Below, piece after piece: positions 24,651-36,245 of a DNA stretch of 64,000 nt. Position 1 is the stretch's first letter, and the number at the start of each line of letters is the position of its first letter. The notes beneath the pieces were generated by a model that made no database searches, had not been told where the DNA came from, and worked only from the letters and a program-made list of their open reading frames with translations. The stretch covers positions 2,822,001 to 2,886,000 of the forward strand of contig JAQPZY010001664.1 in assembly GCA_029931535.1 (NCBI GenBank), given 5' to 3'. The translations under genes and the position numbers were made by a program. The DNA comes from Margaritifera margaritifera. Lineage: Eukaryota; Mollusca; Bivalvia; Unionida; Margaritiferidae.

Positions 24651-25077
24651 CATTCAGACTTTTTTTTTTGGAAGAATGATTTCACTTCATTTTCAAGAAT
24701 GGTTGGTGTTATTGTAAAATAGGAACCTTTAAATTTATACAGCTTTTGAAAAATTTGCTCAACCAGGTTTTATCAAGTTTGACAATGAGCAGTGATGTAT
24801 TAACCCGTGGACACATGTAAGGGAGGTGATTGATCTAAGACCTATTTCTATCCCTTGTTTGATTTATGGAGTAATCGCCAGATGTACAAAAGCTAATATT
24901 AATCTTTTATGTGTATTGTGGCTATATAAAGTTTGAACATTGCTAAAGCTATCACAAGAAAGAGATGCAGTAATAATTTTAACTTCATATGGCTTTGAAT
25001 GAAGTTTTGATAAATTTGAGTTCCTTATTTTGTCTCTTCTGTATATCATATTCTTTTTCTTTTCATTGTCTTTCCAG

Positions 25078-25424
25078 ACGAGCTTGCATCCAATACCTTG
25101 AATCCAAGATCTACCCGATACTTGCTGGAATCATCGCCCACATTGATACAAATCATAATCTGGACATTATACACAATCATATCACTTCTGGTGACTGGAA
25201 AGCCAGGTTATGGCTTCACATTCTCAACACCCAAGGTGCCATTCAGCTACAGTATTCTGACCTTCAGTCTCCTACTAGGCAACAGGAACTAAATGAGGTT
25301 GTCATCAAGACATCAGGGTGTGAAGGTCAAATGTTTACTGTTGTGATGCCCTTCTCCTGGTTGATTTATGAACAGATAGATGTCATCTGGAGAACTGCCC
25401 AAGAAAGTCAAGATCAGGATGAAA
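25078..25424 (+). CDS. RNF213-like exon 4 of window
   Basis: The acceptor is tctttccag|acgagc and the donor gatgaaa|gtaaga. It is the longest exon (347 nt, phase 2 in, phase 1 out). The start RRACIQYLESKIYPILAGII followed by AHIDTNHNLDII resembles the RNF213 segment that precedes the E3 shell, where a family pattern of RRACI.YL..I.P.L..IIA.iD is remembered. A Trp-containing part follows (GDWKARLWLHILN), then VMPFSWLIYEQID near the end. No catalytic residues are expected here. Confidence 0.92.
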
Positions 25425-25949
25425 GTAAGAAAATTTGAGGACATTCTAACATCCTTAGTGAATTTGTTGCTTTTTCTTTGTGCCTTCACTATATATGCAG
25501 TGGGGCATATTGATTGGCTGCTGTCTCAAATGTCTGCTCATCCAATCATCCATCTATCCATCTGTCTGTCCATAAGTACTTAACATGATTTCTTAAAAAG
25601 TGCTCCGTATAGACAGGTGAAATTTCTTAGGCATGTACATCATAACTTGTAAATGACTTGATATTAGTCTTTCACACTTATTAGAACTTATTTGCTGACA
25701 AGGGCCTTTTAAAGACAGAGTTATTAAGAAATAACTTTTTAGTGATATCCCACAGGAAAATGCTTGATAATGAAATTGGACAGATTGTTTTTCCATGTCA
25801 AATTTGTCATAATTTCATAGCAGTGACTTGTTTGATCTCAAATTTATTGCAAAGCCAGTACCACAGTAGGAAGCGCGAGTGCTTAAGAAAATAATACTGT
25901 TTCAGATGTTTGCTGATTCTTGTATCATCTGAATTAGATCAGTTGTGAT

Positions 25950-26045
25950 TTTGGTTTGGTTTGGTATTTTTATGGCAGTACAACACATGAAGATTATATC
26001 TTGTCAAGGCAGTTGGGGGATTCGAACCTGAACCCTTCATGTCAT
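25950..26045 (-). repeat. tRNA-derived SINE fragment
   Basis: 'gggggattcgaacctgaacc' is the reverse complement of a box B and 'ggtttggtttggtatttttatggc' is the body end seen in other copies. It is a partial copy between exons 4 and 5. Confidence 0.6.
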
Positions 26046-26415
26046 GGAATTGTGAAATCATGATGACATTTTCATAGAACGTTCCCTAGAAATGAAATAG
26101 TGTACAAATAATTTGTATCCTTCTTCAAATACCCTCTAAGTTGTCATTGTAAGTGTTAAATCACATCAACTTTCATCTTTCCAGCACACTGTTTCAAATG
26201 ATCTACTTCTGTTGCATTGTCTGAATTATAAAGTTTATCATGAAATATTATGGAAATTTAGTATGACCTCTTTCCTTATCAAAATTGAGAATCTTACAGT
26301 TTTTTTTATACAAATTCATCTATGGTATGGTCATTTCTTTTTCCAGGAATTCCAACTTTGTGATCAATATAAGATTAGTTTTTCTTCATACACACACATT
26401 GTTTTACTATTCCAG

Positions 26416-26579
26416 TAAACATGAAAATGGAGAAGATTGTGGGTCTTGTAAAGGAGACTAAACTAGGACAACTTCTTGAGACTCTGGAGGGTAGTGTTTC
26501 TTCAGAAGACATTGGCTATCTGTATGCTCGAGATTTTACCTACATGGTCTATCATGCCCAGTCATCTGTTGAACATGAG
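26416..26579 (+). CDS. RNF213-like exon 5 of window
   Basis: The acceptor is tattccag|taaac and the donor catgag|gtgagt, a consensus site. It is 164 nt, phase 1 in and phase 0 out. The translation begins NMKMEKIVGLVKETKLGQLL and ends with YARDFTYMVYHAQSSVEHE. The YARDF..MVY part fits the helical RNF213 segment before the RING by general memory of the family. The frame joins exons 4 and 6 without a stop. Confidence 0.88.
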
Positions 26580-26921
26580 GTGAGTGTTCATAGAGGTCTG
26601 CAATAAAGCAGAATATCATTTTTAAATGTTAAGGCAGAAGGCAGTCACCTGCTATTAATCAGACATTCTGTTAAAGAATATTTAACCTTGCATTTAACTT
26701 AAAAGATTTATGAAAATACATTTTGAAATAATTTTGACATTCAAATATGACCAATTAAACTGAATGCTTTTTTTCTTAGAAATACACCTCTCCCTCAGTT
26801 TAGCAGACCTGGATAACTCGTGAACCTGCTAATAACACAGGGGTGGGTGTGGATTTCATTTGTCCTTATAGAAAACAGCAGAAAATTGGGACCCTGTCTG
26901 CTGAATGTCAATAAAATCTGG

Positions 26922-27275
26922 ATCAAAATTGGTAAATGAAACTTGGATATATTGCTTGTTTTATAATCAAAATTGGTAAATGAAACTTTGATATATCGCT
27001 TGTTTTATCATCAAAATTGGGAAATGAAACTTGGATATATCACTTGTTTTATCATCAAAATTGGTAAATGAAACTTGGATATATTGCTTGTTTTATCATC
27101 AAAATTGGTAAGTGAAACTTGGATATATTGCTTGTTTTATCATCAAAATTGGGAAATGAAACTTGGATATATTGCTTGTTTTATCATCAAAATCAGTAAA
27201 TGAAACTTGCTTGTTTTATCATCAAAATTGGTAAATAACATTTGGATATTTTGCTTGTGTTATCATCAAAATTGG
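26922..27275. repeat. 44-bp tandem repeat, ~8 copies
   Basis: The unit starts 'atcaaaattggtaaatgaaa' and goes on 'cttggatatattgcttgttttatc'. About eight copies with few substitutions; one late copy has lost about 15 bp. High identity suggests recent expansion. Confidence 0.92.
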
Positions 27276-27576
27276 TGTTTAATGCCTGGAAATTTGGAAT
27301 CAACATCATGAAATTGACAACATTTAATAAGAAGTTATATATTTTGTTAAATTGCCTTTGAAAAAATTCTCAATACACTGTGAGTAACAATACATTGCAA
27401 AATATCAATCTATGTTTGGTAATGCCTAATGGTGGCAACATATTAAGAAATAAATACCAGTTAAATAAGTCTTGTGAAATGAAATTGATCTGCAACTTTA
27501 GAAGTGTTTGTTGCATTGTTACAATCAATTAAAAGTAGACCTGCTTATATTATCATATTAATTAAGTCTTTTGTAT

Positions 27577-27577
<1 letters not shown>

Positions 27578-27614
<37 letters not shown>

Positions 27615-27620
27615 CGGGGG
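27578..27620. repeat. Homopolymeric G run (37 G, C, 5 G)
   Basis: An uninterrupted run of 37 G, then C and five more G. Its true length is uncertain because such runs are hard to sequence and assemble. Confidence 0.95.
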
Positions 27621-29448
27621 TAGAATAAAAAAGGTTAAAGGCATGCAGATCCTACCTATATAAGAGCAGACAGTTATGGCTGAGTATCAAGTCAATTCAT
27701 TTCAATTGGACATTGTTATAAATATTATTATGTAAGTAACTTCATTAAGGTATCTCATATTAGTCAGTGGTTTATCCTAATCATTCACAAATGTGATCAA
27801 GGATAGCAAGTAACCAAGCGAAGGGTGTATTCGCTGCATGAAAAGCTTAGTTTTTTTTAGATAGGGTTCATTATAGAGAAGCAAGGTCCAAAGTTTGTAG
27901 TGAACTTAAAATTAACTTATTGGCACTTAGAGATTTGCGCAAGGAAATTTCACAGTATCAGTATTTTATGCATAGAGCAATAAATAGTTTCTCCAAATGA
28001 ATGTCCATCATTTTTTTAAAAAAGACTCTTGTTCTGTTCTGAATCAACAACAACATTTGAATGTATCCAAATTCACATGCAAAATGCAAGGAGGTTAAAG
28101 ACAGTGTTTTCAATGGTACACATATGATGTCGGTTGAAACCCTTTGGAAGCATCTTTTTTGTGATCTTTCAAGGATTACTTACATTGAAAATAAAGGTAA
28201 TTTATACAGAAAGGCAAAAAACTTCATTCGAAAAAAGCTATTTACTGGCAGATATTTCCAAGACGATTATAAAACAAGTATTCAGCCATTTCACTATCGT
28301 CTTTCTCTTCTCACTGTTGATGTCTGCCCCTTAGATTCTTCAAATATACATTACCTGATCATAATACATTAGGAGTACAACTACTAACTTGCAAATCCAG
28401 CTTCCCCCCTCTCCCCCCCCCCCATTAAATTTTAATGATAAAATAGCTAAAAGATGTCTGCCAACATAGGTTTGGGAGTCAGACAGGAGTGACTTCCCCT
28501 TGGATAGAGGAATTGGCACCAACTCCTGTAAATACTCCAATTACTGCTTCAGCTCATGCTAGGAAGCATGTTCTTTTTGAGAGCTTGCAAAAATCCTGTA
28601 TCAAGTGGTATTTTCCACACTACTGAGCGAATTGGAGGAGTTTCTCAGATAAGGGAATTGTGCTCCATCTATAGTCACTTTTATTCCACAGCACCCAGGT
28701 ACCATTACAGAACCATGCGGTCCATAACCTGTTTGCAGTCCATGGCTTTTACGGATCCATATAGGTCAATGTTGTATGGCTTCATGGCCTGTTGCAACTT
28801 ACCAGTATGGCACCAGATATGGTGATGTTACAGTCCCAGATGCCCAATAACATGCCAGTATATGACAACTTGTGCTCACAAGCTCAATCATCATTTCTTG
28901 ATCGAATGAATCAGAGTGTGTTTGAATTGCAGACTTATTAGATGACTTTTTTTAACAGTATGAACAAATAGCCTAAACCATTTCATACTGTAGAGTCAGT
29001 TTCTCATATGGGCTCATGCAGTGACAGAGCAGCTCAATACATCTGCTATCTGGCCAATCATCATATAACCTTTCTTGGATTGCATTTGGCCACCTAAGAG
29101 GCAAATCTCATAGGTGCTTAAACCCATCTGGGTTTTTTCCACCAGTCAAAGGGTGCCATCAGCCTTTGGCAGCAAGAGCTGTCAGAAGTAGCCTAGTGGT
29201 TTGAATAGCTGCAGGAAGTCCACTTAGTACCAGTCTCTTGGGATGTCTGTAATGAAGGTTAACATACAAGAGATAGTGACACAAAATGTGGTCTGTAGGC
29301 CCAGCAAAATACTGTGTATCACCCGAGAAAGTGATGTAATGACTCTCATTACATTGGAAAAGTTTAATTTCTCCAAACAGGATGTTAGAAGGGAAGCATA
29401 AACATAGCCTTATATCTGACCAAATCAACAGAAAGAAAAGAAATGTTA

Positions 29449-29476
29449 CCCCCACCCACCCACCCCACCCCACCCC
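29449..29476. repeat. C-rich tract (G-quadruplex potential on minus strand)
   Basis: Runs of 3-5 C separated by single A across 28 bp. The minus strand offers at least six G runs with one-base loops. It lies inside the DIRS-type element. Confidence 0.8.
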
Positions 29477-29599
29477 ATCATGCCTGCCTTAGAGGGGTCT
29501 TCCTTTTTCTTATCTCCTCCAAGATACAAGGAAAACGGCATGGCTCTGGGTTGTCAGCACCATTAACAACAGAGACTAATTGCATTTAGGGACTCAGCA

Positions 29600-30675
29600 T
29601 AACAGGTCAGGGCACTTCCCTTTGGTTTGGCTATCAGTCGCGTTGTTTTAACTTGTATTATGGACAGAATTGTATTGCACTTCACATCCACCACTATGTC
29701 AGTGATTTCATCTACCTGGTCAACATTCTACAAAAGCTCCATGTGCATTATATTTTCGATCAAGATTCGCTCTTGTTTCATGTCTTCTCCTCTTTTGACT
29801 CCTTGCCAACAAGGACAAATCCAATATAGTACCATCTCAAGGTTTTATGGCCATAGGGTATATAATTCAAAGCGCAGAATTCCTTCCATCAAGATATGCC
29901 TTGAAATTATCTTGACAGCATCTTCAGTCCTCCCAAGAATCACATCTCAGCCCAAGAATTCCTTTGCCTGATTGGTCTTCTCAATGTAGCAGAGGATCTC
30001 ATCCTGGATTCCTGGTTTATGAGACCATTGCAAATGATTCAGGTGTCTCAGCAGTGACCACAGCTTTTCCCATGGGAACAGCACTGTTTTCTAATTAAAT
30101 CAGGTTACCTCTCAGTAAATAGGAGAATATGCCATCATTTCCGGAAGCCAACAGATTGTAGCCTCCTCAGGTTTGACTATTGCAAATCAATATCCTGGAG
30201 ATGAAAGCCATAGTGAAAGCTTTTCATTGGTGGCAGGAGATGATATATGAAAAGGACATACTCATTCTAAATGGACATACTCATTTTATCCGACAACTCC
30301 ACTGTGGTGAATTATCTCAGAGGCAAGGGGGGACCAAATCTCCAGACCTTTGCCTCCTGTTTTGGGAATTTCTAAGGTGGTGTCATCAATGGCAAATCCA
30401 TATTCAAGTCTGTCTCATTGGTATTCAGTTGAATCTGTACCAACTGGGATCAATCCCTGGCAGATCTATTTGAGACAAGGTTGAACACTCTCTCCCAACC
30501 ATTCTCTTCAGTCCTGGATCCAAAGGCCTGGGCAGTTGATGCTCTTTCCATACATTGGAATGGTATGGACACCTATGCTTATCCTCCAGCACCTCTGATC
30601 CCAAAGATCTTGCAAAAAGTGAGGGAATCAAAGTGCCATCTTGTCCTGATTGCTCCCCTATATCATAGATAAATG
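29600..30675 (+). pseudogene. DIRS reverse transcriptase/RNase H remnant
   Basis: LPFGLAIS at about 29617 is in the place of the RT 'PFGL..AP..F' block. The RNase H region follows with ILSDNSTVVNYLRGKGG (about 30285-30330). The C-terminal block reads LNTLSQPFSSVLDPKAWAVD at 30480, then ALSIHWNGMDTYAYPPAPLI. The 'DPKAWAVDALS..W....YA.PP..LI' string is highly typical of DIRS and related pol proteins. Frameshifts break it repeatedly. Confidence 0.78.
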
Positions 30676-30719
30676 ACTTGTTAAATCTGAACGTGGCAGT
30701 TTCAAGGAAATCATGGCCA

Positions 30720-31700
30720 TTCCTCACCTGCTCAAACAACCTCGATGGCAAGAGTTTCATCCAAACTCAGAAAAGGCTCACCACTTTGAAAGCGTATAAG
30801 GGGAAGTCGAGAATTGTTCAAAGTGGTGTGAGCGAGGACACGTTCCTCCACTTCATGCATCATTACCCCAAATAGCTAACTTTCTCCCATGGCTTTTTGA
30901 GGTGAAAAAGTTAGCACCCATCACGATGAAGGGTTACCATTCCATAATCTCAGACATGTTGCATCATCATGGAAAGGAGGATATTGAACAAAGTAAAGAC
31001 CTGTCTGACCCTCTGGTGAACTTTGATCTGTCTTGACCGAAGGCTTTGACTCCGTACCTGAAAGAGATCTACCATGGGTTCTGACATGGTTGAATAAGGC
31101 ACCAATTGAACTGCTATATCATTTGAACTGGTATCTAGAGCATCGTTTGTTCATCTTTTGTATCAGACCTGCTTCCTAGTTGTCTTAGCTACAGCAGGCA
31201 GGATTAGAAAAATTCATGCCTTGTTGGTCAACCTGAACTATATATATTTCGTTGGGATGGTTTGATTTCACTCATGATGTCACCTGCTTTCATTGCCAAT
31301 TACAGTCTTTGTCATGAAGCCTCTTTACACATTGGACCCTTCACCTCAGACCTGTCTACAGAACCTAGTGAGAGCTTTGAAAGTGATAACTATAATGAAC
31401 TGAGCTGATGCAGAGTGTGAGACCTTGCTTATTATTACCTTTGAAAGAGGAAAAGGTTGATATCTCAGCTCAGGCTATATTGTCCTGGATAAAAAGGGTT
31501 ATTTGCTGTGCATACAGAGAATTAACCCAAGATCAAATACAATTATTGCGCATTTCGGCTCATGAGATTAGGGCAGTCACCACCAGCATTGCATTTGAGT
31601 GCAACTGTTCCCTTATTGGACATTATACAAGCCGTAGGATGGAGATCAGAGACAACTTTCTCTAGCTTTACCTCCAAGATCTTTTGTCCCAAAGGGTTCA
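30720..31700 (+). pseudogene. DIRS tyrosine recombinase remnant
   Basis: The reading includes APITMKGYHSIISDMLHHHG (about 30912-30970), the N-terminal core-binding segment. Then comes the catalytic part with ISAHEIRAVTTSIAFECNCS (about 31548-31610) and a WRS..TFSSF end. HE.R is the catalytic H-x-x-R box; the family usually has 'KAHE.RA...S'. The element used a tyrosine recombinase instead of a DDE integrase. The copy is broken. Confidence 0.75.
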
Positions 31701-32336
31701 TTTTGACCTAGTGGGACATACATCAGCAACACAACAGGCTACCTTCACAGGTAATTTGACAAATTCCCAGTGATGCAGCTCTGTGACTCCCACTGGATTT
31801 GCAGGGGGAAATATTTTTCTGAGTCACCCATGTTGAGGCATATGGAGTCTCATTACTTCAGCCTAGTTATATCTCAAGAGTTGAAGCTTCCTCACATACG
31901 TTAGGGAACCAGAGATGGGTTTTCTCCAGGGTAAGGGGATATAACTGCCTCCACTTTTTACCTTTTCTCCTAAGGTATTATGATTAGGTAATGTATTTGA
32001 AGAAGAAAAAAAACTTGTGGAGTAAAACATGTTTCTTTAATAATACTTACCTGATCATAATGCGGAAACACCCTCCCGACCTCCCCTCATTTACATCCTA
32101 CTGGCAGAGCATGCATTCCGCTCCAATAGTAACTGAATTATGAGCTGGATTTTGTGCCAACCCCTCTATCCAAGGGGAGAACACTCTTGTCTGACTCCCA
32201 ATTTTATAGGCAGACAACTTTGAACTTTTTTATAGTTAAATTGAACTGGAGAGGACTGGATTTGTGAGGTAGTATTTGTACTCCTAAGGTATTTTGATTG
32301 GGTAAGTATTATCAAAGAAACATATTTTACTCCAAA

Positions 32337-32986
32337 AATTGTGTTTTCATAGGTAACTCACACCCTCGTTTATTCTGTGGTCTGTGTTTTTGGACTACAT
32401 TGTGTGCGAGTTATTGAGGGAGAGGTATAGTGTTTCTACAGTTAAAATCAAGATCTTCATTAATTCGAGATCTGATGGGCATCCATACATGGTCATCTTA
32501 TGTTGATTTGTTTAATAAAATCAAATTACAGCATTATTATTTCTGACAGTGAAAGATGACAACCAGTGTCCTTCAATACTAACCATAAAAATCTGTTGTT
32601 GTCATTCATTGAAACAACATGAATGTGTAATCTGATTGGCTTATAGAAAAAGTGGAATTAAAATTAAAGGTCACCAAATTATGACCTTTTATCAGTACAT
32701 GTCCAATTTCAGAATTGTTCAGTGACAAACTAATTGTTCAACTAACACAATTTTTCTATAGTTTCTATTTATTTTTACTATTGATTCTGCACTTTTTGAA
32801 ATCATCACCAATCATTTAAACAATTTCTTTTTTTGTAACTTATGGTAATTTTGTTGCCATTCTCTGCATCAGAAATTCTGCTTAACATTTCAGTCCAGAG
32901 TCATTTGCATCTGTAAGATTCCAACAAATGTACTTTGATTTGAAAAAGAAAATAATTTTGCATTACGTATCAACCTCATTTTTTAG
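32337..32986. other. Intronic sequence before exon 6
   Basis: No gene. A stretch 'actcacaccctcgtttattc' ... 'gcgagttattgagggagagg' at about 32348-32430 forms a loose inverted pair, possibly an old MITE. Confidence 0.35.
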
Positions 32987-33208
32987 CTGGTGCACAATGC
33001 CATCATGCACACATCAGCCATATTGCTGGAGGACAACTCCCCTAACGTCTTATCCCGGCTTGTCTGGATCCATGAGAGTCACAACAAGATTGTTCAACAT
33101 CTTCGTTACTTCCGGAGTATTAATCAAGTTTGGCCTGAGTGTGCTGCAGCTATCAGAAGCATGCAAGAAGAGAATCCAGAACATTTTCTACTGGTCTCAG
33201 ATCAGTTT
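32987..33208 (+). CDS. RNF213-like exon 6 of window
   Basis: The acceptor is cattttttag|ctggtg and the donor cagttt|gtaagt. It is 222 nt, phase 0 on both sides, so skipping it would keep the frame. The translation runs LVHNAIMHTSAILLEDNSPN, then LVWIHESHNKIVQHLRYFRS, then EENPEHFLLVSDQF. A conserved Trp-rich helical part of the RNF213 E3 module is the best reading. It lies 6.4 kb after exon 5, past a DIRS-type element. Confidence 0.9.
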
Positions 33209-35189
33209 GTAAGTGTTGAAATGATTCAAAGAGGTATAGTTATGCATAAAACAAAACAGTGCACTAGTAGTGTACTAACTGAACACCACATAGTGCACTT
33301 TATTGCATAAGGTAGTGCACATTAATTAGGCTTGACCAAGATTTTTTTATTTCTGTAGATATTTTTCCCAAATTTGGCATACAAATAAAGATATTTTGAA
33401 AAAAACATGTTTGTTTATTTTATTGAAAATAGTATGACAATTAATTTTTTGACATAATTTTTGTTTCTATTTATGATGAGATAAATAAATATTAAGGCAT
33501 TTTTTGTTTGTTTCCAAAATCCTGTTCAGGATATGTGACATCTACAGACCATGCTAAATCCTCTTTTAATTTGAATATAACCACACACCAAAGTCAGAGA
33601 AGGAAAATATAGTTTACTTTACAGCACTAGGGCTTCCCTCTTGTTTTTTTTTATAGAATTTTAATCAGCAATGTCACTGCTGAATGTTCTCAAAATTGTT
33701 GGTTTGTGTCTTCTCACTGAGCACTTCCATACAGAACACTGCAGCCTGTGCATAGTGTTTCAATTACTGTTTCTAGTTTGTGACATGCAGCCTTTTCTCG
33801 TCTGTCTTTTGTGATTTGTAAGTCAGGAGAAAAAAGTATTTATGCAGCAACCATTTGAAACTGAGAAGGGGTGGGTGGTGGCTTGGAGTCTACCCCCACA
33901 ACAAATGTTTTATTTCAAAAAGTATTGAAATACAAAAAAAATGTTCCATTCTTTATTTAATCCCCCTCCCCCACCCCCTACCCACTCAGATTCATATGAT
34001 CAGTGTCAGACTGTTAGTCTGTCATATTGATTGATCAATTTTATGTGATCATTTTTATGAGTTCATGTTTGTTTATCTGTGTGCTGTTATTCTGATTTGT
34101 TCTATTAATTTGTGATATGTAAATCTTTTTGTATTCAAACTCCCCTTTAGTTTTCTGGTCCCTTGCCCCCTCCTCTGATTTGTTTGATTTAACATTTCAA
34201 GAAATAACATTCTTAAAACCTTCCACAATGTGTCTCTACTCTATTTAGTATTCTACAGGCTCTAACAATAAAGACATTAATCATAAACATTAGTAGAATA
34301 CAGAAAGAACATTTGAAAAGTTAAAAATTTATACCACTTTGAGTTTGATTGGAACTGCATTAGAGCTTAAAATCAGCTGAAAAGTGAGTAATTATAAGCC
34401 AATGTCTGAGAAGAAGTTTGACTATTTAACCTTTCCTGTTCCTAGTGATTATTCAACCAAACAAATGTTATTCAGAAGCATCAAATGCTAAAATTTAGAA
34501 TGACTGGCCAGTATGCTGCATTTCTCATGGAGGCTGCCATCTTGAAAATATTAACTTCCATTTTGCACATGGCTAACCCGTTAATAGAAATCAAACTAAG
34601 TCTAAACACCTTATACAAAATTTAAAAGTTGTGATGGATTGACAGACAGACAAGGATAACACTATCAGCCTCTACAACTCTCATGGTGGGACATACAAAT
34701 ACAGTTTCTGTCAATATAATCCATTTTCAGACAAAATCAGAATTCAGTTGGCATTCACTTTACATTTATGATTTAGTCATGAATTACCCTTAATTGTTAC
34801 TATTTATTTGACTGTGCAGTGCAGCATTAACTTGTTGATGCAGGCTTTGCTGCTCTCCATAATTCATTGGATGCTTTGAATGTGATACAAGTTTTATTAG
34901 TGGTAATCTTTGCATTTGGTGAAAACTGGATGACAGTTTACTGTTGCTTTTATATTTCCAAAGGTCCTGTTGAATTTTTATGAACAATGAAAATGATCTG
35001 TGAGGGAGTGTCCAACACACAATGGCCACATTAGTTACCATATCAGATCTTGGCATTTCTGACTGTAGAAGACAACTGAACTTTGACATTACTGCATTGT
35101 GCTTTCAAAAAGGAATCGCATTTCCTTACTGCTCCTAACTTGACTATTCCAACTACTGAAATAATAATGCACTGCTTTTTCATGATTAC
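33209..35189. other. Intronic sequence after exon 6, no gene seen
   Basis: AT-rich with a C-rich patch at 33961-33985. A minus-strand open frame at 34790-35089 has no recognisable motif and is not called. Confidence 0.4.
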
Positions 35190-35560
35190 AGGTATGGAGT
35201 AAAATCTTGTGATCACTACTCATCCTGAATGGATGGTTGTGTTGACATGGGGGTTGTCACTAAAAGACTTCATATGATTTCTAGTTGCTCCTAAATGAAA
35301 ATAGTACTAACCTAACATCTAGTATGGCAGTCATCTTGAAAAATCTTGTTATTGCTTCTGAACCTGAATGGATGGTCATATTGACATGGAGTTGTCACTA
35401 AAAGACTTGTTGTGATGTCTAGTTTGTCCTAAATTAAAAAGGTGCCCTGCAGACATCCAAAATGCTACCATGGTGGCCATTCTGAAAATCTTATCTCTAC
35501 TCCTTCAAAATGGATGATTTTAGGAACTTTACTAAAAGACCTAGTTATGATGTCTACTTG
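35190..35560. repeat. Divergent tandem repeat, ~150-bp unit, 3 copies
   Basis: Each unit has 'gaatggatggt', 'gttgacatgg', 'cactaaaagactt' and 'tctagttg.tcctaaat', then 'atggtggccattctgaaaatctt'. A single relative lies at 12895-13045. Confidence 0.78.
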
Positions 35561-36104
35561 GTACTGATTGAAAATGGTGCCAACTCTTGTTATTGGTACT
35601 TACTGGATTTTTATTATTTAACACAGTTTGTGGATATATCTGAAGAATATCTTGAATGATATCACCTCAGTAACTTTGATTTTTATTCCAAAAAGTATTA
35701 CTAGATTTAACCAAACATAGCATGTGATTATATCTTGACATTGTCTCAGACAAGTTCAGTGATCTTCTACCCATGATATCCAGATTGAGGTCAAATGCCA
35801 TGACAGAGAATTTAGCAATTATTTCAATACTCGGCTGTTAAAAAGAAGAAAAGTCTTATCTTGGTTTACTGGAAATTCTTTTCGGCCCATAGAACATCAA
35901 TCCTTTTGAGAGATGCTTGTTTTTTTATTGCATACTCAAAAATGTAATAAATATTATCTCAGAGTGCCATAGTACTGTTTTTATTGCTAAGTGAAGTATT
36001 TACTTATTATATTCTATTCTAAAAGCCCATTGACAGAAATGGTAACAATAAATGTAACATAAAACAACCCATTGTAAGATAGATTTGCATTTAGTTAGTG
36101 TAGT

Positions 36105-36245
36105 ATCATTTATTTTCGTGGGTCTCAATTTTTGTGGTTTTGCAAAAAAGACATTTTTTGTGGATACTTAAATTAGTGGTTTTCCAGGTTTGCATATTAG
36201 CTATTTAATTTTATGGATTAACTTCTACAAATACCCAAAATACAC
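36105..36245. repeat. Dispersed repeat of the 'attttcgtggg' type
   Basis: It contains 'atcatttattttcgtgggtc' and 'gtggatacttaaattagtgg', a phrase type that I recall as a common dispersed element in molluscs. No more can be said. The following stretch to 38183 holds no recognisable gene. Confidence 0.45.

Larger units (their letters stand above)
28350..32336 (+). mobile_element. DIRS-type tyrosine-recombinase retrotransposon, decayed
   Basis: Terminal repeats at about 28350-28560 and 31966-32336 are homologous but in opposite orientation, as in DIRS elements. Both contain a 'gtattatgatcaggtaa'-type end, 'ggagtacaa' and 'ttggatagaggg.ttggcac'. The inside holds RT, RNase H and tyrosine-recombinase remnants in that order on the plus strand. 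Stops and frameshifts are frequent. A separate copy of the terminal repeat lies at 39190-40760. Confidence 0.8.

Noticed and set aside
28061..28372. 103-aa plus-strand ORF as a host exon
   Set aside because: No splice borders, two overlapping frames of equal quality, and no family resemblance.
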